Assembly: GCF_000382265.1 (NCBI RefSeq)
Contig: NZ_KB907974.1
Span: 62,001 to 126,000, forward strand
DNA length: 64,000 nt
Direction of reading: 5' to 3'
From: Yoonia vestfoldensis DSM 16212
GTDB lineage: Bacteria; Pseudomonadota; Alphaproteobacteria; Rhodobacterales; Rhodobacteraceae
In this document: in pieces, positions 17,858 to 26,326 of the stretch
How positions within the stretch are numbered: the first letter of the stretch is position 1
Layout: every line of letters begins with the position of its first letter
Notes under the pieces: generated by a model
Told to the model about the DNA's origin: nothing
The model's database searches: none
Seen by the model: the letters and a program-made list of their open reading frames with translations, nothing else
Translations under genes and position numbers: made by a program

Positions 17858-17938
17858 TGCGGCACCTCTTGCTGGTCCCGTTCCCTTACGGGAAAACCTT
17901 GGCTTGGGGCAACCCTGCGATCGCGCACCATTAACCCG

Positions 17939-17953
17939 TTAACACTTTGTTAA
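17939..17953. promoter_or_regulatory. CtrA-type binding site
   Basis: The sequence reads TTAACACTTTGTTAA, an exact TTAA-N7-TTAA CtrA box; an additional TTAAC half-site lies eight bases to the left (17931). It sits 81 bases before yicC on one side and 90 bases before the PAS gene on the other. CtrA is the alphaproteobacterial master regulator of cell cycle, motility and gene transfer agent genes. Which gene it controls is not shown by the sequence. Confidence 0.6.
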
Positions 17954-18043
17954 GTGAATCCATGGGTAAATCGCGGTAGGGTGGAACCTGTGTAACAAGT
18001 GTCCGCCCACCAATGGGGCGATGTCAACAAGGTCGAGGTTTCC

Positions 18044-18679
18044 ATGTCCATCTATCACGACAGTCCCGATGCGCGCCGACACGGCCTGCCCGGTGCCGAT
18101 TGTCCCATTTTGCACAGTCTTGAAAACTACTGGCATTCGCTGCGTCATGCCCGGCACATCCCCGCGCGCAATGATGTCGCACCGCATATGATCGATGCCG
18201 CCCTGCCGCATGCCTTCATTTTGCAACGGGTCGCGCCGGGTGTTGCGCGGATGCGGGTCGCGGGGCAAAAGATCCACGACCTGTTGCGCATGGATGCGCG
18301 CGGCATGCCGATCAGCGTCCTGTTCGGGCCTGACAGCCGCGACAGCCTGCGTGACCTTGTGGAAACAGCCTTTACCCAACCGGCAATCGTCGCGGCGAGC
18401 CTGCTTTCCGCAGGCCAGATGTTCCGCCCAGCGCTGCCCGCCACAATCCTGATGCTGCCCCTGCGCGACGAAAAGGGCGCAACAAGCCGCGTTCTTGGCG
18501 CGCTGGTCTGCGAAGGCATGACCGGCAACCGGCCACGCCGTTTCGATCTGGCACCCGGCAGGCTGGTGCGGATCGACAGCCTTGCCATCAATCTGGCCAG
18601 CAGCCAACCCGCCCCCGCGCAAATGCAAAGGCCGGACGCAGAACGCCCGGCCTTGCGCTTGGTCGTCGATAACGGCTGA
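18044..18679 (+). CDS. PAS domain-containing protein (PAS_5 type)
   Basis: A 211-residue cytoplasmic protein that seems to consist of one proteobacterial PAS_5 domain plus a short tail. Visible: LHSLENYWHSLRHARHIPAR, DAALPHAFILQRVAPGVARM, RVAGQKIHDLL and MDARGMPISVLF. I use the ATG preceded by GAGG at 18035-18038; a GTG at 17999 in frame has no ribosome site. There is no output domain, so it may act through a partner. A perfect CtrA box lies 90 bases upstream. It ends directly against the convergent DAHP synthase gene. Confidence 0.8.
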   Translation: MSIYHDSPDARRHGLPGADCPILHSLENYWHSLRHARHIPARNDVAPHMIDAALPHAFILQRVAPGVARMRVAGQKIHDLLRMDARGMPISVLFGPDSRDSLRDLVETAFTQPAIVAASLLSAGQMFRPALPATILMLPLRDEKGATSRVLGALVCEGMTGNRPRRFDLAPGRLVRIDSLAINLASSQPAPAQMQRPDAERPALRLVVDNG

Positions 18680-20050
18680 TCAGCTGGCCTTGGCCTGTGA
18701 CAGCTTGTTGCGCCGTGCCGACAATTCCTCGGCCACCAGAAACGCCAGTTCCAGCGATTGCGACGCGTTCAGGCGCGGATCGCAGGCGGTGTGATAGCGG
18801 TCGGACAGATCCTCGTCCGTGACCGCGCGCACGCCGCCGGTGCATTCGGTCACGTCCGCGCCCGTCATCTCGAAATGCACACCGCCGGGGATCGTTCCTT
18901 CGGCATTGTGGATAGCGAAGAATTCTTTCACCTCGCGCAGCACGCTTTCGAACGGGCGGGTTTTGTAGCCCGAAGACGACTTGATCGTGTTGCCGTGCAT
19001 CGCGTCACAGGTCCAGACGACGTTCGCGCCTTCTTCCTGCACCGCGCGGATCAGCCGTGGCAGATGTTCGCCCACCTGCCCTGCGCCAAAGCGCGCGATC
19101 AGCGTCAGACGGCCCGGTTCGTTGTCGGGATTGAGCGAGGCCATCAGCGCCTTGAGATGCCCCGATGTCATCGACGGGCCGCATTTCAACCCGATCGGGT
19201 TCAGCACGCCCTTGCAGAATTCCACATGCGCGCCGTCGGGCTGGCGGGTGCGGTCGCCGATCCAGATCATGTGGCCCGATCCCGCCAGCCATTTGCCGGA
19301 TGTGGAATCGAGACGGCACAAAGCCTCTTCATATTCCAGCAGCAAGGCTTCGTGGCTGGTGTAGAAATCCACCGTCTGCAATTCGTGGTTGGTTTCCGTC
19401 GACAGCCCCGCCGCCTGCATGAAATCCAGCGTGTCGCTGATCCGGCTGGCCATGTCGGAGTATTTCTTGACCTCGTTGGCATCGGTGAAGCCAAGCGTCC
19501 ATTTGTGGACCTCGTGGACATTGGCGAAACCACCTGTGGAGAAAGCGCGCAGCAGGTTCAACGTTGCCGCCGCCTGAAGGTACGCCTGCAACATACGGTC
19601 GGGGTCGGGGTTGCGCGCCTCTGGCGTGAAATCGAACCCGTTGATGATATCGCCGCGGTAGCTGGGCAGTTCCACGCCGTCGAACGTCTCGGTCGGGGCG
19701 GATCGCGGTTTCGCCATCTGGCCCGCCATGCGGCCGACCTTGACCACCGGCACCTTGGCGCCATAGGTCAGCACCATCGCCATCTGCAACAGCACCTTGA
19801 ACGTGTCGCGGATGCCGTTGGCGGAAAATTCGGCAAAGCTTTCGGCGCAATCGCCGCCCTGCAGCAAAAACGCCTCGCCGCGGCTGACGGCGGCCAGTTG
19901 CTTTTTCAGCTTGCGGGCCTCGCCTGCAAAAACCAGCGGCGGATAGCTCGCCAGACGCGCCTCGACAGCCGACAGCGCGGCGGCGTCGGTATAGTCGGGC
20001 ATCTGGATGCGTGGCTTTTTGCGCCAGTCCGTTTTCTGCCAGTCGGTCAT
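18680..20050 (-). CDS. Class II 3-deoxy-7-phosphoheptulonate (DAHP) synthase
   Basis: First committed step of the shikimate pathway, from phosphoenolpyruvate and erythrose 4-phosphate. 456 residues, the usual size of plant/actinobacterial-type (type II) enzymes. Motifs include [11 protein letters not shown] near residue 64, [33 protein letters not shown] and [16 protein letters not shown], with [18 protein letters not shown] near the C-terminus. Its upstream region is divergent with the AraC-type regulator at 20212. Gene names vary (aroG, aroF or aroH); none is asserted. Confidence 0.96.
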   Translation of the reverse strand: MTDWQKTDWRKKPRIQMPDYTDAAALSAVEARLASYPPLVFAGEARKLKKQLAAVSRGEAFLLQGGDCAESFAEFSANGIRDTFKVLLQMAMVLTYGAKVPVVKVGRMAGQMAKPRSAPTETFDGVELPSYRGDIINGFDFTPEARNPDPDRMLQAYLQAAATLNLLRAFSTGGFANVHEVHKWTLGFTDANEVKKYSDMASRISDTLDFMQAAGLSTETNHELQTVDFYTSHEALLLEYEEALCRLDSTSGKWLAGSGHMIWIGDRTRQPDGAHVEFCKGVLNPIGLKCGPSMTSGHLKALMASLNPDNEPGRLTLIARFGAGQVGEHLPRLIRAVQEEGANVVWTCDAMHGNTIKSSSGYKTRPFESVLREVKEFFAIHNAEGTIPGGVHFEMTGADVTECTGGVRAVTDEDLSDRYHTACDPRLNASQSLELAFLVAEELSARRNKLSQAKAS

Positions 20051-20211
20051 GGTCTTGCTCCATCCTTTGCGGTAACGCTGGGCGGTATACCCTGCACCGC
20101 AGGCAAGGCCAATCCGAAACTGTGCGGTCCTTGCCGAATTGACGTTTGCCCCTTGTCGGGGGTGGCGAAAACTGGTGAGGTTCTGCGATACATGACCCAG
20201 AGTAAGACTTT

Positions 20212-21213
20212 ATGAGCCAAGCCCCCCAGATCATCGACGTCGGACCAGTCGGCAAACCCCGCCGGTTCGTGTTCGTGTTGATGGACCAGTTTACCATGCT
20301 TTGCTTTGCCTGTGCGGTCGAAAGCCTGCGCATCGCGAACCGGACGGCGGGCAAGACGCTGTATGACTGGACCATCATCGGCGATGGCGGCGAGGTGGCG
20401 ACCTGCTCCAACGGCTGCGCGTTCAAGCTGGAATCGGACCTTATCGAACTGGACCGTGACGACACGATCATGCTGTGCGGCGGGATCGACGTGCAAAAGG
20501 CCACGACCAAGCGCGTGCTGAACTGGCTGCGCCGCGAGGCCCGGCGCGGTGTGACCGTCGCAGGCCTGTGCACGGCAGGCTATGCGATGGCCAAGGCGGG
20601 CCTGCTGGACGGCAAGCGCGCGACGATCCACTGGGAAAATCAGGACAGTTTCATCGAGGAATTCGAAGAGGTCACGCTGACCAAATCGGTGTTCGTGGTG
20701 GACGGCAACCGGATCACCACGGCGGGTGGGACGGCCTCCATCGACCTGATGCTGAAACTGATCGCCGATCACCATGGCGAGGAACTGGCCAATGCGGTCG
20801 CCGATATCCTGATCTATTCCTCGATCCGAACCGATCAGGACACGCAGCGCCTGTCGATCCCGACGCGCATCGGCGTGCGGCATCCCAAGCTAAGTCGCGT
20901 GATCCAACTGATGGAAAACAATATCGAAGAGCCGATCAGCCCTGCCGTGCTCGCCCGCGATGTCGGCATGTCCACGCGGCAGCTGGAACGCTTGTTCCGC
21001 CGCTATTTGTCGCGCAGCCCGAAACGGTACTACATGGAACTGCGCCTGCAAAAGGCGCGCAACCTGCTGATGCAGACCGATATGACGGTGATCAACGTCG
21101 CACTTGCCTGCGGTTTCGCGTCACCGTCGCATTTTTCCAAATGCTACCGGTCGCATTACGACACCACGCCTTATCGCGAACGCGGCAGCCATGCCGCACG
21201 CCTGTCGGTCTGA
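20212..21213 (+). CDS. GlxA/GbdR-type AraC-family regulator
   Basis: A 333-residue transcription factor with an N-terminal DJ-1/PfpI (class I amidotransferase-like) domain, residues about 18-190. The nucleophile-elbow position reads AGLCTAGYAM, and ATIHWENQDSFIEEF follows. The C-terminal AraC double helix-turn-helix is at about 235-325 (SPAVLARDVGMSTRQLERLF and NVALACGFASPSHFSKCYRS). Proteins with this layout include GbdR and CdhR, which respond to glycine betaine or carnitine. Ligand here is inferred only, though an MttB-family methyltransferase lies 30 kb away. The next gene starts 14 bases later. Confidence 0.87.
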   Translation: MSQAPQIIDVGPVGKPRRFVFVLMDQFTMLCFACAVESLRIANRTAGKTLYDWTIIGDGGEVATCSNGCAFKLESDLIELDRDDTIMLCGGIDVQKATTKRVLNWLRREARRGVTVAGLCTAGYAMAKAGLLDGKRATIHWENQDSFIEEFEEVTLTKSVFVVDGNRITTAGGTASIDLMLKLIADHHGEELANAVADILIYSSIRTDQDTQRLSIPTRIGVRHPKLSRVIQLMENNIEEPISPAVLARDVGMSTRQLERLFRRYLSRSPKRYYMELRLQKARNLLMQTDMTVINVALACGFASPSHFSKCYRSHYDTTPYRERGSHAARLSV

Positions 21214-21227
21214 CCGGATCGCTTCGG

Positions 21228-22805
21228 ATGGGGATCAAACCGGCAAAGATCGCCTTTGGCCTTGCCGCCATCGCGGGGATCGGTGCCGCGTTCTATGGCA
21301 AGATCACCGACAGCGTTCCGATCATGCTGGGCGCGCTGGCGCTGATGGCGCCGCTGCTTGCGATCAAATATCTGGCAGGGCGCAAACGCCCTCTGCCCGC
21401 GCCCCAGCCCGTGCGCGAACCCGTCCTGCCCCCTGCCCCTGACGAGGTGTATCTGGCCCATGCCGCGCTGAACGATCTAGACACGGGCGAGGCTTTTGCC
21501 ACGCGGATCAACGCCATCGCGCCAAAGGCCAAGCTGCCACTGCTTGGCCCGACAGATCTGGCGCGGCTGGCCGCGATCATCGACGCGCGCAAGCGCAAGC
21601 AGGACAGCTTTCGCATGGCGCCACCCGTGGCACTGGTCCGGCAGGCGCGGCGCGGTGTCGATATCACGCGCGACGGCACCAGTTGGCTGGGCGGCCTGCC
21701 CGCGCTGGGCGCGCAGGACTGGCCGCGTGCGCCGAACGGTGTGCCGCTGCATCATCTGGCGCAGATCGACCTTGGCGCGCTGCCTGCCGATCATCTGCCC
21801 CCCGAAGCCCCGCGCGCAGGCAGTCTTTGCTTTTTCCTCGGAACCGCAAAGGCCAACGCGGATCGCCACAAGGTGCTGTATGTCCCGCAGGGTATTCACA
21901 GCCCGACGCCTCTGCCGCGCGATATGTCAGCCCTTTTCGAGGGTCCCGACTGGGGATACCACATCACCGGCCACACGATCGAAGATGCGCCGCGCGCCTT
22001 TCCGCGTTGGCCTGTGTCCTGCCACCCGCTGCCCCTGAACCACGATGACGGCGCAGCCGCCATGGCGCAGGCCTTTCCTGACAGCAAAGGCGGGTTTCTG
22101 GATGCCGACAGCTATGCAAAGGCGGCCCCCGCGCTCGCGCGCGCATGGCTGTGGGATACAGCGCAGCGGGTGGTCAATTCGCTGGTTCTGGCCGAAGAGG
22201 AAATACCCAAGACGATCGCGGACGGGCGCAAGCGCGTTGCGGATTTCGGCGAAAGATATGCCGCCGAACTTGCCTTCATGATCGAAAACGAGGCCGCCTT
22301 CCGCCGCTATGTGCAGGCCGCGCGGCAGTGGGTGGCGGGACGGGATCCGTTCACACCGATGGCCCCCGATGACATCGCCCTTTTGGAAACGCTCTTCGCC
22401 CAGATCAAGACGCCGCAGAACCGCCTGCCGAGTTTCGCATTGTTCTACCGCTATTCGCGCGGGCACATGAACCGGCTGCGCGATGCGCGCAACGCCACGC
22501 TGATGACGCTGGCACGGGGTGAACCGGCGGTCTACGACCTGCTGCCCGAGGTGGTGAAGGCCGATCTTGATACATGCCGCCGCATGCCGTCGCCGGGCCG
22601 GTGGCACCAGATGTTCGGCCTCGGCACCGAGGTACAGAGCGCCGTCAGTGATCACGCCTATGATCACCTTTTGCTCCAAGTGCAGTCCGACCCGCTGATG
22701 CAGTGGATGTGGGGCGACATGGGCGTGATCCAGTTCTGGATCAGCACCGATGATCTAGCCGCACGGCAGTGGGACAGGGTCATGCTGACCGTCGAAAGCC
22801 ACTGA
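21228..22805 (+). CDS. DUF1963 (YwqG-like) domain protein
   Basis: A 525-residue protein with an N-terminal hydrophobic pair (residues about 5-20 and 28-46, IAFGLAAIAGIGAAFYG and IMLGALALMAPLLAIKYL). A large cytoplasmic part follows with DUF1963 features: GTSWLGGLPALG, LHHLAQIDLGALP, SLCFFLGTAKAN and IQFWISTDDLAARQWDRV. The open frame continues upstream into the regulator gene but the ATG at 21228, 14 bases after its stop, is the first credible start. Function of the family is unknown. Probably co-transcribed with the regulator. Confidence 0.8.
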   Translation: MGIKPAKIAFGLAAIAGIGAAFYGKITDSVPIMLGALALMAPLLAIKYLAGRKRPLPAPQPVREPVLPPAPDEVYLAHAALNDLDTGEAFATRINAIAPKAKLPLLGPTDLARLAAIIDARKRKQDSFRMAPPVALVRQARRGVDITRDGTSWLGGLPALGAQDWPRAPNGVPLHHLAQIDLGALPADHLPPEAPRAGSLCFFLGTAKANADRHKVLYVPQGIHSPTPLPRDMSALFEGPDWGYHITGHTIEDAPRAFPRWPVSCHPLPLNHDDGAAAMAQAFPDSKGGFLDADSYAKAAPALARAWLWDTAQRVVNSLVLAEEEIPKTIADGRKRVADFGERYAAELAFMIENEAAFRRYVQAARQWVAGRDPFTPMAPDDIALLETLFAQIKTPQNRLPSFALFYRYSRGHMNRLRDARNATLMTLARGEPAVYDLLPEVVKADLDTCRRMPSPGRWHQMFGLGTEVQSAVSDHAYDHLLLQVQSDPLMQWMWGDMGVIQFWISTDDLAARQWDRVMLTVESH

Positions 22806-22956
22806 CGCAGGCGTTTCACGTTCCGATTGCACGCGGGCCAAATTCCCCCGATGATCCCCGTCTAAAGGCCAATCGCCTTTTCGTTCCCGCTTTCCTTTTG
22901 GAAACAGCCTGCTAATCTGCGCTGCAGGATAAAAAGTCCGATTAAGGGAGACGACA

Positions 22957-24141
22957 ATGAAAAAACTGATGATGGCGACAACCGCCATGACGTTGATCGC
23001 TGGCGGCGCATTCGCGCAGGACGTCAAGATTGGTGTTGTTCTGGGCTTCACCGGCCCGCTGGAATCGATCACGCCCGCAATGGCTGCCGGTGCCGAACTC
23101 GCCATGGCCGAAGTCACGGAATCCGGCCTGTTGCTGGATGGCGCGACCGTCACCTCTGTCCGCGCGGACAGCACCTGCATCGACGCAAGCGCCGCGACAG
23201 CCGCAGCCGAACGTGTCGTAACCTCTGACGGTGTGACCGCGATCATGGGTGCCGATTGTTCCGGCGTGACCGGCGCGATCCTGCAGAACGTCGCGCGCCC
23301 CAACGGCGTCGTGATGATTTCGCCATCCGCGACATCGCCCGGCCTGTCCACGGCAGAAGATGACGATCTGTTCTTCCGTACAGCGCCATCCGACGCACGT
23401 CAGGGCGTGATCATCACCAACATCCTGCAAGACCGCGGGTTCAACACCGTGGCCGTGACCTATACCAACAACGACTATGGCAAGGGTCTGGCCGACGCGT
23501 TTCAGGCTGAATTCGAGGCTGCCGGCGGCACCGTGACGATCTCTGCGGCGCATGAAGACGGCAAGGCCGATTATTCCGCCGAAGTCGGCGCATTGGCCGC
23601 TGCCGGTGGTGAGGTGCTGGTGGTTGCCGGTTACGTCGATCAGGGCGGGTCCGGTGTGATCCGTGCAGCGCTCGACACCGGGGCGTTCGACACGTTCTAC
23701 CTGCCCGATGGCATGGTCGGATCGGTCCTGAACGACCGTTTCGGTGCTGAACTGAACGGGTCCTTCGGCGCCTACCCCGGCACCGACAGCCCGGGTGCGG
23801 CCCTGTTCGTCGACATGGCCGAGGCGGCCGGTTTTGACGGCACCAGCGCCTTTGCGCCTGAATCCTATGATGCGGCAGCGCTGATCATGCTCGCGATGGC
23901 CAAGGCTGGCTCGGCAAGCTCTGCTGACTTCAACGATCATGTCTTCGACGTCGCCAACGAACCGGGCGAAGTGATCTATCCCGGTGAATTGGCCAAGGCG
24001 CTGGAACTGATCGCCGCAGGCACCGACATCAACTATGAAGGTGCCTCTGCGGTGGAACTGATCGGACCCGGTGAATCCGCTGGCAATTATCAGGAAATCG
24101 AATTCGCCGATGGCGTCTATTCCACCATCGGGTTCCGTTGA
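22957..24141 (+). CDS. Branched-chain amino acid type ABC transporter, periplasmic binding protein
   Basis: A 394-residue LivK-type substrate-binding protein. Signal peptide MKKLMMATTAMTLIAGGAFA with likely cleavage before QDVKIG. Then IGVVLGFTGPLESITPAMAA, FRTAPSDARQGVIITNIL and VAVTYTNNDYGKGLADAF, all typical of the Peripla_BP_6 fold. It starts after AAGGGAGACGACA, a strong ribosome site. It heads the six-gene transport cassette to 28637, but a strong hairpin separates it from livG, which would give excess binding protein. Ligand not determinable; related systems take up amino acids, amides or urea. Confidence 0.9.
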   Translation: MKKLMMATTAMTLIAGGAFAQDVKIGVVLGFTGPLESITPAMAAGAELAMAEVTESGLLLDGATVTSVRADSTCIDASAATAAAERVVTSDGVTAIMGADCSGVTGAILQNVARPNGVVMISPSATSPGLSTAEDDDLFFRTAPSDARQGVIITNILQDRGFNTVAVTYTNNDYGKGLADAFQAEFEAAGGTVTISAAHEDGKADYSAEVGALAAAGGEVLVVAGYVDQGGSGVIRAALDTGAFDTFYLPDGMVGSVLNDRFGAELNGSFGAYPGTDSPGAALFVDMAEAAGFDGTSAFAPESYDAAALIMLAMAKAGSASSADFNDHVFDVANEPGEVIYPGELAKALELIAAGTDINYEGASAVELIGPGESAGNYQEIEFADGVYSTIGFR

Positions 24142-24162
24142 TCTGACCGGATCATGACCTAG

Positions 24163-24193
24163 ACGGCGCGGGGCCAGCCCCCGCGCCGTTTTT
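24163..24193 (+). terminator. Strong hairpin plus T-tract between binding protein and ATPase genes
   Basis: An 11-bp perfect stem ACGGCGCGGGG/CCCCGCGCCGT with a 5-base loop, followed by TTTT. A textbook intrinsic terminator or attenuator 22 bases after the binding-protein stop. Confidence 0.85.
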
Positions 24194-24235
24194 CAAAGCA
24201 AGACGGGCGATAACGCCCGCGCGCGGGGAGCGAAA

Positions 24236-25021
24236 ATGATCGTCGTTGAAAATCTGGTGAAAACCTTCGGTGGTTTTCGCGCTGTCGATGGCGCAACCTT
24301 GCGCATCGAACAGGGCACGATTACTGGCCTGATCGGGCCCAATGGTGCCGGAAAAACAACCCTGTTCAATGTGATCGCGGGCGTTCTTCAACCGACGTCG
24401 GGCCGCGTGACGATGATGGGCGAAGATATCACAGGTCTGCCGCCCCACGAGTTATTCCACAAAGGCTTGCTGCGCACGTTTCAGATCGCGCATGAGTTTT
24501 CGTCGATGACAGTGCGCGAAAACCTGATGATGGTCCCGGCCGGCCAGTCGGGCGAGACGCTCTGGAACGCATGGTTCGGCCGCAAGCGGATCGCGGACGA
24601 GGAGCGCGCGCTGCGCGCCAAGGCCGACGAGGTCATCGAATTCCTGACCATCGAACATCTGAAAGACGAACGCGCGGGCAACCTGTCGGGCGGGCAGAAA
24701 AAACTTCTCGAACTGGGCCGCACGATGATGGTCGACGCCAGGATCGTCTTTCTGGACGAGGTCGGTGCCGGTGTGAACCGCACCCTGCTGAACACCATCG
24801 GCGATGCGATCATCCGTCTGAACAAGGAACGGAACTATACGTTCGTCGTGATCGAACACGACATGGATTTCATCGAACGCCTGTGCGATCCGGTCATCTG
24901 CATGGCCGAAGGGCATGTGCTGGCCGAAGGCACGCTGGCGGAAATCAAGGCCAATGAGCAGGTGATCGAGGCCTATCTCGGCACCGGGTTGAAAAACAAG
25001 GACAAGGTAGCTGCGTCATGA
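24236..25021 (+). CDS. ABC transporter ATP-binding protein, LivG type
   Basis: A 261-residue ATPase. Walker A GPNGAGKTT near residue 36, Q-loop in LLRTFQIAHEF, signature LSGGQKKLLELGR, Walker B IVFLDEVGAGVN (Val in place of the usual Pro after DE) and the H-loop His in FVVIEHDMDFIE. The family's C-terminal YLG-like ending is present. The start follows GCGGGGAGCGAAA. Its stop overlaps the ATG of a 52-codon gene by four bases. Confidence 0.93.
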   Translation: MIVVENLVKTFGGFRAVDGATLRIEQGTITGLIGPNGAGKTTLFNVIAGVLQPTSGRVTMMGEDITGLPPHELFHKGLLRTFQIAHEFSSMTVRENLMMVPAGQSGETLWNAWFGRKRIADEERALRAKADEVIEFLTIEHLKDERAGNLSGGQKKLLELGRTMMVDARIVFLDEVGAGVNRTLLNTIGDAIIRLNKERNYTFVVIEHDMDFIERLCDPVICMAEGHVLAEGTLAEIKANEQVIEAYLGTGLKNKDKVAAS

Positions 25022-25176
25022 AATTCCTGCTGACCATCCTGCTGGGGGCCGTGATCGGCTCTGCCGGGACCTTCTATTACATTTACCTGAACCACGCCGA
25101 TGTCACCGAACAGGCGTTGATGCGCGACACGCTGACTGGCTACCTGCCGTTTCTGGCGGAGTATGTGAACCCGTGA
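25018..25176 (+). CDS. Small single-span membrane protein within the Liv cassette
   Basis: A 52-residue frame too short for ordinary gene calls but tightly placed: its ATG overlaps the livG-type stop (ATGA) and its TGA overlaps the GTG start of the next ATPase gene (GTGA). It begins MKFLLTILLGAVIGSAGTFY, one hydrophobic helix (residues about 3-24), followed by an acidic-to-neutral tail HADVTEQALMRDTLTGYLP. This double coupling and the codon usage make translation likely. It may be a membrane tether or accessory subunit of the transporter; no family recognised. Confidence 0.7.
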   Translation: MKFLLTILLGAVIGSAGTFYYIYLNHADVTEQALMRDTLTGYLPFLAEYVNP

Positions 25177-25886
25177 GCGAACCTTTCCTGATTGGCGACA
25201 CCATGACCGGCGGTTATGGTAAAGGTCCTGATATTCTGCACGGCTGTACGATCGCTGTCGAAAAGGGCGAAATCGCCGTGATCGTCGGCCCGAATGGTGC
25301 AGGCAAATCCACCGCGATGAAGGCCGTGTTTGGCATGCTGAACGTGAACAGCGGTGCCGTGCGGCTGGATGGCGAAGATATCACCCACCTCACCCCGCAA
25401 CAGCGCGTGGTCAAGGGCATGGGTTTCGTGCCGCAGACGTCCAACATCTTTACCTCGATGACGGTCGAGGAAAATCTCGAAATGGGCGCTTTCATCCGCC
25501 GGGACGATTTTCGGGACACGATGGCGCAGGTCTATGATTTGTTTCCGATCCTCAAGGAAAAGCGCCATCAGGCCGCGGGCGAACTGTCGGGTGGACAGCG
25601 CCAGCAGGTCGCCGTGGGGCGCGCGCTGATGACGAAACCCAAGGTCCTGATGCTGGACGAACCGACCGCAGGCGTCAGCCCGATCGTGATGGACGAGCTT
25701 TTCGACCGCATCATCGAAGTGGCCCGCACCGGAATCCCGATCCTGATGGTCGAACAGAACGCGCGCCAAGCGCTTGAAATCGCGGACAAAGCCTATGTGC
25801 TGGTGCAGGGGCGCAATGCCCATACCGGCACGGGCAAGGAATTGCTGGCCGATCCCGAAGTCCGCCGCAGCTTTTTGGGGGGATGA
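25173..25886 (+). CDS. ABC transporter ATP-binding protein, LivF type
   Basis: A 237-residue ATPase starting at GTG inside the stop of the preceding small gene. Walker A GPNGAGKSTAMKAVFG, VPQTSNIFTSMTVEENLEMG, signature LSGGQRQQVAVGRALM, Walker B KVLMLDEPTAGVSP and H-loop region ILMVEQNARQALEI (Gln in place of His is normal for LivF). The ending FLGG is typical of the family. It pairs with the LivG-type ATPase to power the LivH/LivM permeases. Confidence 0.93.
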   Translation: MSEPFLIGDTMTGGYGKGPDILHGCTIAVEKGEIAVIVGPNGAGKSTAMKAVFGMLNVNSGAVRLDGEDITHLTPQQRVVKGMGFVPQTSNIFTSMTVEENLEMGAFIRRDDFRDTMAQVYDLFPILKEKRHQAAGELSGGQRQQVAVGRALMTKPKVLMLDEPTAGVSPIVMDELFDRIIEVARTGIPILMVEQNARQALEIADKAYVLVQGRNAHTGTGKELLADPEVRRSFLGG

Positions 25887-26326
25887 GCGTTCAAATGTTA
25901 TGGATGGTAAAAGGCTCTCTGCTCGTTTTGACTGTGTCGTTCGGAGCATCCGCGTGGGCCGACAATTGTACACTTGCCTTGATTTGCGACACCGATACAA
26001 CCTGTGGTCCCAACGAAATGCGGTTGGAATGGTCCGGTGATGTTGCGGACGGTGTTACAATTGATGGGGTTGCATACGCTACCAACTTGATGAGCGATCC
26101 TACCGCGATGGGAGAGATACGGACCAGCACGGCAAATTTTCAAGTAAGGATGTCCGGGCCGATGGTAACCGTCTTGAGAGACCAGCAGACCATACTGATA
26201 ACCCCTGCTGAAACGCAGGGCGACGTCACGGTAAACCTGCTTGAGATCCCGAAGCGCTACGTTGACTACGACGAAGCAATGAAAAATAGACAGGTCTTTG
26301 CCGGTCATTGCGAGGGACTGTTCTAA
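25883..26326 (+). CDS. Exported protein of unknown function within the Liv cassette
   Basis: A 147-residue protein with a signal peptide (GSLLVLTVSFGASAWA, cleavage before DNCTL) and several cysteines (DNCTLALICDTDTTC and GHCEGLF), suggesting a periplasmic disulfide-bonded domain. Its ATG overlaps the livF-type stop (ATGA) and its TAA overlaps the LivH-type ATG (TAATG), so it is translationally embedded in the cassette. Base composition is clearly more A+T-rich than its neighbours, with codons such as TTG, ATA and AAA common, pointing to later acquisition. No recognised family. Confidence 0.7.
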   Translation: MSVQMLWMVKGSLLVLTVSFGASAWADNCTLALICDTDTTCGPNEMRLEWSGDVADGVTIDGVAYATNLMSDPTAMGEIRTSTANFQVRMSGPMVTVLRDQQTILITPAETQGDVTVNLLEIPKRYVDYDEAMKNRQVFAGHCEGLF

